Source: Streptomyces sclerotialus
Lineage (GTDB): Bacteria; Actinomycetota; Actinomycetes; Streptomycetales; Streptomycetaceae
Length of the DNA: 64,000 bases
Assembly: GCF_040907265.1 (NCBI RefSeq)
Contig: NZ_JBFOHP010000002.1
Location: 6,014,001 to 6,078,000, forward strand
Direction: 5' to 3'
The notes beneath the pieces were generated by a model, which was given only the letters and a program-made list of their open reading frames with translations, did no database searches and was not told the DNA's origin. Of this stretch, positions 19,579-30,057 are shown piece by piece. The position numbers and the translations under genes were made by a program. The first letter of the stretch is position 1, and each line of letters begins with the position of its first letter.

Positions 19579-20949
19579 CTAGGGCCGGCTGTCCGGCCCG
19601 TCGCCCGGCCGCTCCGTGCCCAGCCGCCGGGCGTCGCGTTCCGGGCGCAGGAAGAACGTGACGGCCACCCCGGCCACCGTCACCAGGCCGGCCATCAGCC
19701 CGTACGCGCCGAAGTACCCGGAGGCCACGGTCGCCCCGGTGTCCACGATGTGCCCCATGACGAGCGGTGCGAGCACTCCAGCCAGGGCGAACACGCAGGT
19801 CAGGGCGCCCAGGGTGACGCCTCGCCGGTCGGCGGGGGAGATCCGGGAGACCGCGGTCGCCGCGACCGTGAGGATGATGTCCGTGACGGCCAGCGGCCCG
19901 AGCAGCAGGACGATCTTGAGCCACAGCACGTCCGTCGCCGCGAACCACACCGTGGCAGCGCCCGCCAGGATCATCATCAGACCGGTCTTCACCCCCGAGG
20001 GCCAGGGGAGACGGGGCGGCAGCCCGGCTGCCGCCCGCTTGACCGACCGCTGCACCAGCACCCCGTGGACCAGCATCGCGGCGCCCTTGGTGAGCGCGGA
20101 CAGCATGATCAACAAACTCGCGCCGCGCAGCGAGAGCCCGCCCACCTCCTGGAAGTAGTCCGCCGACCAGGTCAGCCCGGCCGACAGCGTCCAGTACGCG
20201 GCGAACGAGCCCAGCGCCGCGGCCAGCCACGTCCCCGACAGCAGCAGCCTCCGGTAGGGCACACGGGCCGCCTCCGTACGCGCTCCCGCGGCGGACGGCT
20301 CCGGTGCGCGCCGCCTGCCCACCGGAGGCGCCAGCGGCCCCTCGGCGCCGTACCGGAGCCAGACCGCCGCCCAGACCAGCCCGACGATGCCGACCACCCC
20401 GAAGGCCCACCGCCAGCCCCAGTGGTCGATCACCACGCCCAGCGTGGGAGCCGCGATCGCGACCCCGGCCGCCGCCCCCGCCAGCAGTACCGCCGTCGGC
20501 AGCGTGCGGTCCTTCTGCTCGAACCAGCCGTACAGGTGGTGCAGCGCCACCGGAGATGCCGGGCCCTCCGCCGCACCCAACAGGACGCGCGTGGCGACCA
20601 GCACCCCGAAGCCGGCTGCGCCGATCAGCATCGGCAGCTGCGCCGCCGACCACAGGAGCGCCATGCCGAGCAGCAGTACGGACGTACGCACCGTACGGGT
20701 GAGGAACGACCCCGCCAGCGCCGCGAGACTGAAGAGCGCGAAGAACGCCGACGACGCCGTCCCGAACTGCTCACGGGTCAGCCCCAGATCCCGCATCACC
20801 GGGTTCGCGGCCAGGCCCATGACCGTCTTGTCGGCGAAGTTCACCAGCATGAAGGCCAGCAGCAGCCAGGTCGTACGCCAGGCGTGCCCCCGCACGACAC
20901 CGGCCGCGCCGGGGGCGACGACCGGCGCGGACCCGGCGGAGGACGTCAC
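19579..20949 (-). CDS. Major facilitator superfamily transporter (anion:cation symporter-like)
   Basis: 456 residues with about 12 membrane helices. The first helix, LAFMLVNFADKTVMGLAA, and the loop AAEGPASPVALHHLYGWF resemble the ACS/phthalate branch of the MFS that imports organic anions. The longest frame starts at 20994, but a GTG at 20949 overlaps the upstream gene's TGA by 4 bases (GTGA) and is the likely start. It is co-transcribed with the alkylsulfatase-like hydrolase, so the cargo may be that enzyme's substrate or product; this is inference. Confidence 0.85.
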   Translation of the reverse strand: MTSSAGSAPVVAPGAAGVVRGHAWRTTWLLLAFMLVNFADKTVMGLAANPVMRDLGLTREQFGTASSAFFALFSLAALAGSFLTRTVRTSVLLLGMALLWSAAQLPMLIGAAGFGVLVATRVLLGAAEGPASPVALHHLYGWFEQKDRTLPTAVLLAGAAAGVAIAAPTLGVVIDHWGWRWAFGVVGIVGLVWAAVWLRYGAEGPLAPPVGRRRAPEPSAAGARTEAARVPYRRLLLSGTWLAAALGSFAAYWTLSAGLTWSADYFQEVGGLSLRGASLLIMLSALTKGAAMLVHGVLVQRSVKRAAAGLPPRLPWPSGVKTGLMMILAGAATVWFAATDVLWLKIVLLLGPLAVTDIILTVAATAVSRISPADRRGVTLGALTCVFALAGVLAPLVMGHIVDTGATVASGYFGAYGLMAGLVTVAGVAVTFFLRPERDARRLGTERPGDGPDSRP

Positions 20950-22397
20950 CGAAGCCGCCCCGCCGTGGCCCCGCCACCGTCCGCCGGGCCGCATGAGCAG
21001 CCGTCCTCGTCCGCGCCCGCCACGACACCCACCGCAATGCCGCCGGCCGCCCGCCTACGGCCTCCCTCGCTGCGCGTCAGCTCGGTGGTGAGGTCCGTCC
21101 CCTCGGCCACCGCCGCCGACTCGGCAGCGGCCCAGCGGAAGACGCCCTGGGCCATCGTGGACGACTCGGCGGCGGCCCGCTTCGCGTACACCTCCGCGCG
21201 GACCCGGGCCACCTCGCGGTCCTCGGGCGCCGCCAGCGCCGCCGTCTCCGCCAGGTGGGCGGCCAGCCGCAGCTCCCCGCGGCCCAGCAGGTCCGCCGCC
21301 CGGCGCGCCAGCACGGCGGCGCCACCCGCCGCCTCCGCCAGCTCGGCGGCCAGCTCCCCTTCGGGCGCGGGCTTGAGGTGCGCCGGGTTCTGGTCGTACC
21401 AGCCGCCCCACAGCCGCCACAGGTTGCGGACCACGAACTCCGGCTCGTCGTACGCGGGATGGAGGTACGGCTTGGCCAGCAGCTCCTCCGGCACCTGCAC
21501 CCGGTGCAGTACCTCGTCCAGGCGCAGCCCCTCGTTCATCAGCTCCCGCGTCTGGGTGCACAACGACTCCAGCAGCTCCGCGCTGTCCCCGAGAGCCTGC
21601 GCGACGCGCGGCGCCCCGATGACGGGCACGCCGTGCCCCGGAAGCAGCACCTCGGCCCCCAGCTCCGCCATCGCGCGCAGGGCCCGCGCCCAGTCCTCGG
21701 GATAGCGCTGCACCTTCTGCGGGTTGCCGGCGTTCGGCGAGTTCCAGATGAACAGATCACCCGTGCACAGCGTTTTCAGCTCAGGGATCCATACGTAGGT
21801 GGCGTCGTCCGTCTCACCGCGCGCATGGAAGAGCTCGAAGGTGAGATCCCCGTAGCGGAGCGTGAGCCGGTCCCGGTACGTCGTGTCCGGGTAGCGGTAA
21901 CGCGTCGGCCAGTTGAGCGACGGCACCCCGAACTGCCGCCGGTTGATCCATGAGTTGTACCCCGCGGTCTCCGTGTAGCGGTCGAAGCGCGCGGTGACCG
22001 CCTCGTGGGCGACCACCTCAGGAAGGGCGACGCCACGCGCCCGCGCGTCCTCGTCGAACGGCCCGACCCCGAAGACATGGTCCACGTGCCCGTGCGTGTA
22101 GACGACGCTGCGCACCTCCTTGCGCGCCGTACCGCCCGCCGCCGAGCCGAACCCCGTCACCGCCGTGTGCAGCTGTCCGGCCGTGCGGACGTCCCCCGAG
22201 TCCACCAGCACCAGCCCGTCCGACCCGGTGTCGAACACCGCCACGTTGGCGAACGCGGGGAAGAACCCGGTCCGCTCGCCGATGCGTACGAGAGCGTCAC
22301 CCGTGTACGCCCCCGAGAGATGGCCGAGCAGGGAGTCCTGCCCCTCCCACACACGGTCCACGTAGGCGAGATAGTCGTCGAGGCTGTGCTGCGTCAT
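20946..22397 (-). CDS. Alkylsulfatase-like metallo-beta-lactamase fold hydrolase
   Basis: 483 residues. The MBL zinc motif THGHVDHVFG (near residue 110) and further metal ligands (CTGDLFIWNSPN; LLPGHG) are present. They are followed by an alkylsulfatase dimerisation-type segment (NLWRLWGGWYDQNPAHLKP) typical of SdsA1/BDS1 enzymes that hydrolyse alkyl sulfate esters. The C-terminal SCP2-like domain of SdsA1 is not evident. The ATG at 22397 has AAGGAG about 10 bases upstream; 33 codons of upstream frame are discarded. It is coupled to the MFS gene and divergent from the PucR regulator. Substrate unproven. Confidence 0.82.
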   Translation of the reverse strand: MTQHSLDDYLAYVDRVWEGQDSLLGHLSGAYTGDALVRIGERTGFFPAFANVAVFDTGSDGLVLVDSGDVRTAGQLHTAVTGFGSAAGGTARKEVRSVVYTHGHVDHVFGVGPFDEDARARGVALPEVVAHEAVTARFDRYTETAGYNSWINRRQFGVPSLNWPTRYRYPDTTYRDRLTLRYGDLTFELFHARGETDDATYVWIPELKTLCTGDLFIWNSPNAGNPQKVQRYPEDWARALRAMAELGAEVLLPGHGVPVIGAPRVAQALGDSAELLESLCTQTRELMNEGLRLDEVLHRVQVPEELLAKPYLHPAYDEPEFVVRNLWRLWGGWYDQNPAHLKPAPEGELAAELAEAAGGAAVLARRAADLLGRGELRLAAHLAETAALAAPEDREVARVRAEVYAKRAAAESSTMAQGVFRWAAAESAAVAEGTDLTTELTRSEGGRRRAAGGIAVGVVAGADEDGCSCGPADGGGATAGRLR

Positions 22398-22596
22398 AGA
22401 AAGCGGCTCCTTACGAAGGATCGGATGCCGGCCGGTACGCTGCGGCCTTCCCCGGCCGGTGCACCGAGTCTGAGCCGCCCGCGGACCAGGGGACATCCGG
22501 CGCTGTCACACCGCCGCGCCGCCGGTACTGTGACGCGTCACAACCCCGCCGCCCTCCCGTACGGGGCGGCGCCGCGTCCGTACGAAGGAGGCATGA

Positions 22597-23853
22597 GTGC
22601 CGCTCTCGGAAGCAGCCCGTCGCCTGGCCCTGCGCTGCGAGACACGGGTCAACGCACTGGCCCGTGAGATGACCGGCGACGTGTTCGGCGGCATTCCCGG
22701 TTACGCCGAGCTGCCCGACGACATGAAGGACGTCGAGATCGCCGCCACCGCGCGGCACGGGCTGCGCCTCTTCATGCGGCGGGCGCGCGGCCAGGACGGC
22801 CGCCGCGGGGACCACGCGCTCTTCAGGGAACGCGCCGCCCAGCGCGCCGAGGAGGGACTGCCGCTGCACCTGCTGCTCCGCACGCACGCGCTGGGCACGT
22901 ACGCCCTGTGGCAGACACTCCGCGAAGAGGCCGCCCCGGGCGAGGAGGCAGCCCTCGTCGAGCTGGCCGACTTCCTGCTCCGCGGCCAGGGCGGCGTCAT
23001 CGGGGCGGTCGCCGAGACCTACCTCGACGAACGCGCCGCGCTGGACGCCGAGCGGCATGAGGAGCGGCGCACACTGGCCCGTGCCCTCATCGACGGCACG
23101 CCGCCCGCCGACCGGACCACGCTGGAGGAACTGGGCCTGGACGGGCCCGTCACGGTCCTCGCACTGCGCCTGCCGCCGGCCGACGGGCCGGCCGCCACCG
23201 CACCCGTCGCCGTCCGCCGCCGTCTGCGGCGCCTCCAGACGGCCCTGGAGCGCGCATTCGGCACCGACGTACTCGCCGGCCTGGACGCCACCGGCGGCCA
23301 CGCGCTCGTACCGGGCGCACCCGAACCCGCCGACGGCCTCGCCAGGCGGCTGGCCCGCGCCTGCGACGGCCCGGTGCGCTGCGCCGCCGCACGGGCCGAG
23401 AGCCCCGCGGGCATCCCGCACGCGGCCCGCACCGCCTCCGAAGTGATCCGCATCGCGCACGCCTCCGGCCGGCCCCCGGACCTGCACCGGCTCGCCGACG
23501 TACTGCTCGAATACCACCTCTCGCGCCACGACGAGAGCAGCCCGATGATCGCCGCCCTTCTCGACCCGCTCGACGGCCGCCCCGAACTGATCGACACCCT
23601 CCGCACGCACCTGGAGACCCGCCAGGACCGCCGCGCGACAGCACAGGCACTCGGACTGCACCCGAACACCGTCGACAACCGTCTCACCCGGATCGCCGAG
23701 CTCACCTCCGGCATCGACCTCGCCTCACCACGAGGCACCACCCTGGCCCTGTGCGCGCTGCTCCTCAGGGACAGTGCTCCCGTACCGCCCTCAGGGACGG
23801 CGCATGCCGACCCGCCGCCTTCGGAGAGGAGTCAACCGATGTCGCGCCCGTAG
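22597..23853 (+). CDS. PucR-family transcriptional regulator
   Basis: 418 residues. The C-terminal PucR HTH_30 is clear (LETRQDRRATAQALGLHPNT, then VDNRLTRIAELTSGIDL). The N-terminal half is the helical sensor-like region seen in actinobacterial PucR proteins. The GTG at 22597 has AAGGAGG at 22585-22591; the nearby ATG at 22593 is out of frame. The gene is divergent from the MFS/alkylsulfatase pair across 200 bases and probably controls it. Its 3' end overlaps the convergent next gene by 22 bases. Confidence 0.85.
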   Translation: MPLSEAARRLALRCETRVNALAREMTGDVFGGIPGYAELPDDMKDVEIAATARHGLRLFMRRARGQDGRRGDHALFRERAAQRAEEGLPLHLLLRTHALGTYALWQTLREEAAPGEEAALVELADFLLRGQGGVIGAVAETYLDERAALDAERHEERRTLARALIDGTPPADRTTLEELGLDGPVTVLALRLPPADGPAATAPVAVRRRLRRLQTALERAFGTDVLAGLDATGGHALVPGAPEPADGLARRLARACDGPVRCAAARAESPAGIPHAARTASEVIRIAHASGRPPDLHRLADVLLEYHLSRHDESSPMIAALLDPLDGRPELIDTLRTHLETRQDRRATAQALGLHPNTVDNRLTRIAELTSGIDLASPRGTTLALCALLLRDSAPVPPSGTAHADPPPSERSQPMSRP

Positions 23854-24755
23854 GCGCGCAGCGTCAGCAGCGCCCTCAGCGTCACCATCGGACGGCACTC
23901 CAGCGCGGTGCCCGGCGCCCACGCCCGCCAGTTGATCGGCCAGCCGCCGTCCTCCTCCTGGAGCGAGGCGAGGTGGTCCAGCGCCCGGTCCATCTCCGCG
24001 TCCGTGAACCAGCCGCGTGCCGGGGACGCCGGCGTGGGGGCGTAGTCGTACGCGAAATGATGTTCACCGGGCCCGTACCCCTCCGCCACGGGGATCTCCC
24101 GCACCCGCTCCGGATCGACGACCACCAGACCCTGGTCCCGCACCAGCCGGCCCAGGCGCTCGGCGGCGGCAGCCGCGCGCACCCGGTCCGGTACGCCGTC
24201 CAGGAAGGCGAGCGCGGCCTCGGCACCGTACGGATGCGTCTTCTCCAGGGACTCCACCGCCTGCCAGCAGTAGTCCGTGGCCCGGAAGAGCCAGGCGTGC
24301 CACACCTCATTGCGGTGCAGCAGCCCCACCACCGGACCGGTCGCCAGCAGATCGCTGGGCGGATCGTCCACGATCGGGATCCACGGCGCCGCGGGATAAC
24401 CGCGCAACGAAGGATGCAGGGCCGGCAGCGCCCCCTCGGGTGTCGAGACACGCGTCAGATAGCCGCAGATCCGCTCCACCCGGCGACCGCTGCAGCGCCC
24501 GATGGCGTCCAGTACACCGAGCGCGTGCGCGGTGTGCAGCGGCTGGCTCACCGGACCGCGCAGGTCCGGCTCCAGGGCGTGACCGTATCCGTCGTCGTCG
24601 TTGCGGTACGCGTTCAGTGCGGTCTCGACGGCGTCCGCATCGCCGCCGAGGAAATGATGTTCGAAGCGGCGCTGTTCCAGGGCCCGCGCGGTGAGCCAGA
24701 CGAAGTGCTCGGCGCGCGCCAGAGGGGTCATCGGTGGGCTTGCGGTTTCGGCCAT
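23832..24755 (-). CDS. Hypothetical protein with prenyltransferase/cyclase-like toroid repeats
   Basis: 307 residues, soluble. Repeats such as DDGYGHALEPDLRGPVSQPL and QEEDGGWPINWRAW resemble QW-type motifs of alpha/alpha-toroid proteins (squalene cyclase, prenyltransferase and polysaccharide lyase folds), but the catalytic DxDD-type signature is not seen. No enzyme activity can be assigned. The ATG at 24755 is followed by a normal family-like N-terminus. It is convergent with and overlaps the PucR gene. Confidence 0.7.
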   Translation of the reverse strand: MAETASPPMTPLARAEHFVWLTARALEQRRFEHHFLGGDADAVETALNAYRNDDDGYGHALEPDLRGPVSQPLHTAHALGVLDAIGRCSGRRVERICGYLTRVSTPEGALPALHPSLRGYPAAPWIPIVDDPPSDLLATGPVVGLLHRNEVWHAWLFRATDYCWQAVESLEKTHPYGAEAALAFLDGVPDRVRAAAAAERLGRLVRDQGLVVVDPERVREIPVAEGYGPGEHHFAYDYAPTPASPARGWFTDAEMDRALDHLASLQEEDGGWPINWRAWAPGTALECRPMVTLRALLTLRAYGRDIG

Positions 24756-24834
24756 GGACCGACGGTAGGGCGGAACCCGCGGCCGGTCAGCGGCTCGCGC
24801 ACGGCAGCACCCTCAGGAGCGGGATACTGGGGTC

Positions 24835-25029
24835 ATGCGGTTGACGGACTTCTGGCAGCGGATGGCGGATCACTTCGGGACGGCGTACGCCGACTCCTTC
24901 GCACGCGATCATGTGATGTCCGACCTGGGTGGCCGGACGGTCAACGAAGCACTCGCGGCGGGCTGGAGCGCGAAGGAGGTCTGGCGCGTGGTGTGCGCGG
25001 TGATGAACGTGCCGGACGAGAAGCGCTGA
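24835..25029 (+). CDS. DUF3046 protein
   Basis: 64 residues, MRLTDFWQRMADHFG...VWRVVCAVMNVPDEKR, matching the short DUF3046 family found just upstream of recA in actinobacteria. Function unknown. Highly conserved position suggests a link to recA or to the adjacent permease, but this is only synteny. Confidence 0.88.
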   Translation: MRLTDFWQRMADHFGTAYADSFARDHVMSDLGGRTVNEALAAGWSAKEVWRVVCAVMNVPDEKR

Positions 25030-25124
25030 CCGTACCGCGCCCCGCAGGCTGCGATCTCTGACGGCACCGCTCCGCGGCGTGGGTCAGAGCCCGCGATGTC
25101 CGACCCGTGCGCGAGACTTGGCCC

Positions 25125-26552
<1,428 letters not shown>

Positions 26553-26630
26553 GCGGACGGCGGTGGCTGAGCGGGAGTGGCGGCCGTGGTACCGGTCGGA
26601 GCGGGCGGGCTCAGGCGCGGCGTGGCGCGC

Positions 26631-26660
26631 TTGACATCGAAATCGAACATCCATTCTTAT
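26631..26660 (+). promoter_or_regulatory. recA promoter with LexA (SOS) box
   Basis: TTGACA at 26631-26636 and TCTTAT at 26655-26660 form -35/-10 elements with an 18-base spacer. Between them is TCGAACATCCATTC (26643-26656), one base off the actinobacterial SOS consensus GAAC-N4-GTTC. LexA bound here would block RNA polymerase. I recall the same GAACATCCATTC site upstream of S. lividans recA. The gap 26553-26796 holds nothing else obvious. Confidence 0.8.
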
Positions 26661-26796
26661 GAGGGCTACGGCCCCCATTTTCTGGGGTTCCCGGGAAGTT
26701 ATCCACAGGCCGGGGCCGGGTCCGGGCGCATTGTCAGTGGCAGGCGTTAGCGTCATGGACGTGAAGCGATCGACTCAAGCGAACCGGGTGGAACCC

Positions 26797-27921
<1,125 letters not shown>

Positions 27922-27927
27922 TCCGCC

Positions 27928-28554
27928 GTGACCCGCCGAACGCACTGGCCAGACAGCGGCGAGTACGACGCCGCGCCCGTCGCCGATGGCGGCAGCACGG
28001 ACAGCGGTGGCCCTTCCCCGTCGAGGGCCGGGGACGGGCCGCCGCGCACCCCCGAGGAGCAGGCGCGGGCCATATGCCTGCGCCTCCTCACCGGAAACCC
28101 ACGCACGAAGAAGCAGCTCGCGGACGCGCTGCAGAAGCGGGGCATCCCCGACGAGGCGGCCGACGAGGTGCTCTCCCGCTTCGAGGAGGCCGGGCTGATC
28201 GACGATGCGGCGTTCGCCGGGGCGTGGGTGGAGTCCCGGCACCACAGCCGCGGCCTGGCCCGCCGTGCGCTGGCCCGGGAGCTGCGTACGAAGGGCGTGG
28301 AGTCGACGCTGATCGATGAGGCCGTCGGACAGCTCGACCCGGAACAGGAGGAGCGGACCGCCCGCGAACTGGTCGACCGCAAGCTCCGGTCCACGCGAGG
28401 CCTGGACCGGGACAAGCGTCTCCGCCGCCTCGCGGGCATGCTCGCCCGCAAGGGCTACCCGGAGGGCCTGGCCCTCCGCGTCGTCCGCCAGGCCCTCGAA
28501 GCGGAGGGCACCGACGACCCCGACCTGCTCGACGACTACCTGCCCGGGGACTGA
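27928..28554 (+). CDS. recX: RecA regulator RecX
   Basis: 208 residues with the three-helix repeats of RecX (AICLRLLTGNPRTKKQLADA; RFEEAGLIDDAAFAGAWVES; LRRLAGMLARKGYPEGLALR). It caps or disassembles RecA filaments. The first 45 residues are an Asp/Gly/Pro-rich extension. The GTG at 27928 lies 6 bases after recA, so the two are almost certainly co-transcribed and share SOS control. Confidence 0.93.
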   Translation: MTRRTHWPDSGEYDAAPVADGGSTDSGGPSPSRAGDGPPRTPEEQARAICLRLLTGNPRTKKQLADALQKRGIPDEAADEVLSRFEEAGLIDDAAFAGAWVESRHHSRGLARRALARELRTKGVESTLIDEAVGQLDPEQEERTARELVDRKLRSTRGLDRDKRLRRLAGMLARKGYPEGLALRVVRQALEAEGTDDPDLLDDYLPGD

Positions 28555-28624
28555 GACCGCGCACGCCGGCCCCCGCGAGCGGGACGGGAGAGCCGAGCCT
28601 GCGTGCCAGGGCCCGGCGTGGTGA

Positions 28625-28810
28625 GAGAGGAGCGGGGAGTAGAGCTCTGCGCGGGAGGTGTCAGGACCGAGCCGAGCTCTGTGAGCGGGGAGCGGAAAGC
28701 AGAGCTCGGCGTGTGGCGAGCGGGGAACGAGCAGAACGCTGCGGGCGCTGAGCCGGGGAAGACCTGCAAGAGCACTGAATCCGGGGGTGGGGAGGGGGGG
28801 GGGGGGAGGG
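28625..28810. repeat. Non-coding purine-rich stretch: three degenerate GAGCTC repeats and a 13-G run
   Basis: Between convergent recX and the rhodanese gene. GAGCTC occurs at 28642, 28674 and 28702, each beside AGCGGGGA-type sequence, giving three degenerate units of about 30 bases. A G-rich tract follows at 28783-28810 with 13 consecutive Gs at 28794-28806, which could form a G-quadruplex. I see no coding frame or ordinary terminator in the 266-base gap. Confidence 0.6.
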
Positions 28811-28820
28811 CCCCCGGAGG

Positions 28821-29207
28821 CTATGCGCCGGGTGGGCTGACCGGTAGCCCCGCCGCCCGCCACGCCTGGAAGCCTCCTGTCAGGTCGGTGGCGTGGCGCA
28901 GGCCGAGCCGGCGGAGGGAGACGGCCGCGAGGCTGGACGCGTACCCCTCGTTGCAGACCACGACGACGCGGAGGCCGTGGCTCGTGGCTTCGGGCGCGCG
29001 ATGGTCGCCCGTCGGATCGAGCCGCCACTCCAGCTCGTTGCGCTCCACGACCAGCGCGCCCGGGATCGTGCCGTCCCGCTCGCGCAGTGCCGCGTAACGG
29101 ATGTCCACCAGCAGCCCGCCGTCCCGCTGGGCGGCAGCGGCCTCGTGCGGCTCCACCCGGTCCAGTTCCGCACGGGCCTGCGCCAGGAGGTCGTCGATCG
29201 CGCTCAT
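28821..29207 (-). CDS. Rhodanese-like sulfurtransferase
   Basis: 128 residues, a single rhodanese domain. The active-site Cys is in VVVCNEGYASSLAA, a six-residue loop as in single-domain sulfurtransferases; DIRYAALRERDGTIPGAL is the N-terminal rhodanese motif. It transfers sulfane sulfur to thiols or cyanide. The ATG overlaps the cysteine dioxygenase stop (ATGA), so the two are translated together and likely act in the same cysteine/sulfane-sulfur pathway. Confidence 0.9.
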   Translation of the reverse strand: MSAIDDLLAQARAELDRVEPHEAAAAQRDGGLLVDIRYAALRERDGTIPGALVVERNELEWRLDPTGDHRAPEATSHGLRVVVVCNEGYASSLAAVSLRRLGLRHATDLTGGFQAWRAAGLPVSPPGA

Positions 29208-29764
29208 GCCCAGACCTCCGGGCGCTCGACCTCTTCGAGCCGCAGTACGGGGCCGCTGCGGCTGTAGCGCCGCATGAGGGGCAGTGGCGGGTAGTAGGCG
29301 TGCACGGAGACGGCGTGGGCCGCGGACGAGGCGTTGAAGACCTGGTGCACATGGTGCGGGCCGAACGCCCGGCCGCGGCCGTTGCTGAGCCGTCGTTCGC
29401 GGTCCACGTCGTCCGCGAGCTCCAGCGTTTTCCAGCCTTCGGTGGGCAGCTGGGCGGCGAGGGACTGTTCGGTCAGCTCGCCCGCTGCGGCGGCGAAAGC
29501 GCCGCGCGAGCCGCCGTGGTCGTGCCAGCCGGTACCCGTTCCGGGCGGCCAGCCGATGAGCCATGCCTCGCTGCCGCCCGGCCCGTCCAGCCGGATCCAG
29601 GTACGGCCCTCGGGGTCGAGGGGGAGCGAGGCGATGAGGTCCGCGTCCGCGGCCGTCCGGCGGACGAAGCCGAGCAGTTCGGAGGCGGTGGGGCCCAGGC
29701 CGTCGGCGGGGTGCGGCGGAGTGGGGATGCGTACGGCGGTCGTGGTGGCGGATGTGTCGGTCAT
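29204..29764 (-). CDS. Cysteine dioxygenase family protein
   Basis: 186 residues, a cupin. The iron ligands are visible as HxH in WHDHGGSRGAFA and a later His in FGPHHVHQVFN. It oxidises cysteine to cysteine sulfinate with O2, limiting cysteine excess. Thiol-dioxygenase relatives use other thiols, so the substrate is probable, not certain. Upstream on the same strand are 300 bases with tandem repeats and then a Cys-containing leader peptide, which suggests expression responds to cysteine supply. Confidence 0.87.
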   Translation of the reverse strand: MTDTSATTTAVRIPTPPHPADGLGPTASELLGFVRRTAADADLIASLPLDPEGRTWIRLDGPGGSEAWLIGWPPGTGTGWHDHGGSRGAFAAAAGELTEQSLAAQLPTEGWKTLELADDVDRERRLSNGRGRAFGPHHVHQVFNASSAAHAVSVHAYYPPLPLMRRYSRSGPVLRLEEVERPEVWA

Positions 29765-29839
29765 GAGAACCGTCCTGAATGATCGTGAGGGAGCGCGCGG
29801 CGTACGCCGTGGGCGTCGGCCGGAGCGGCACGACGCCGA

Positions 29840-29910
29840 TCAGCCTCGGCCGACGAGCCGTCAGCTCGGCCGACGAGCCGTCAGCTCGGCCGACAAGCCC
29901 GTCAGCTCGG
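29840..29910. repeat. 20/21-bp tandem repeat in the 5' leader of the cysteine dioxygenase operon
   Basis: Copies start at 29840 (21 bp), 29861 (20 bp) and 29881 (21 bp), with a partial copy at 29902. The unit is close to TCAGCTCGGCCGACGAGCCG and contains short dyads, so the RNA could form tandem small hairpins. The period and indels do not keep a reading frame. The region 29765-30068 is otherwise without a gene. Confidence 0.75.
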
Positions 29911-30057
29911 CGGCCCGGGCACGCGCGGAGGCCCTGGCGCAGGCGCGACACGTGTCCCCGGGCGCGAGCGCAGACGTACGTACGGCGAGGTCGGGCCGGA
30001 TGCCGAGAGGCACGCGCACCGCGCGGAGAGGAAGGGGGATCGGCGACCGGGTCCGGA

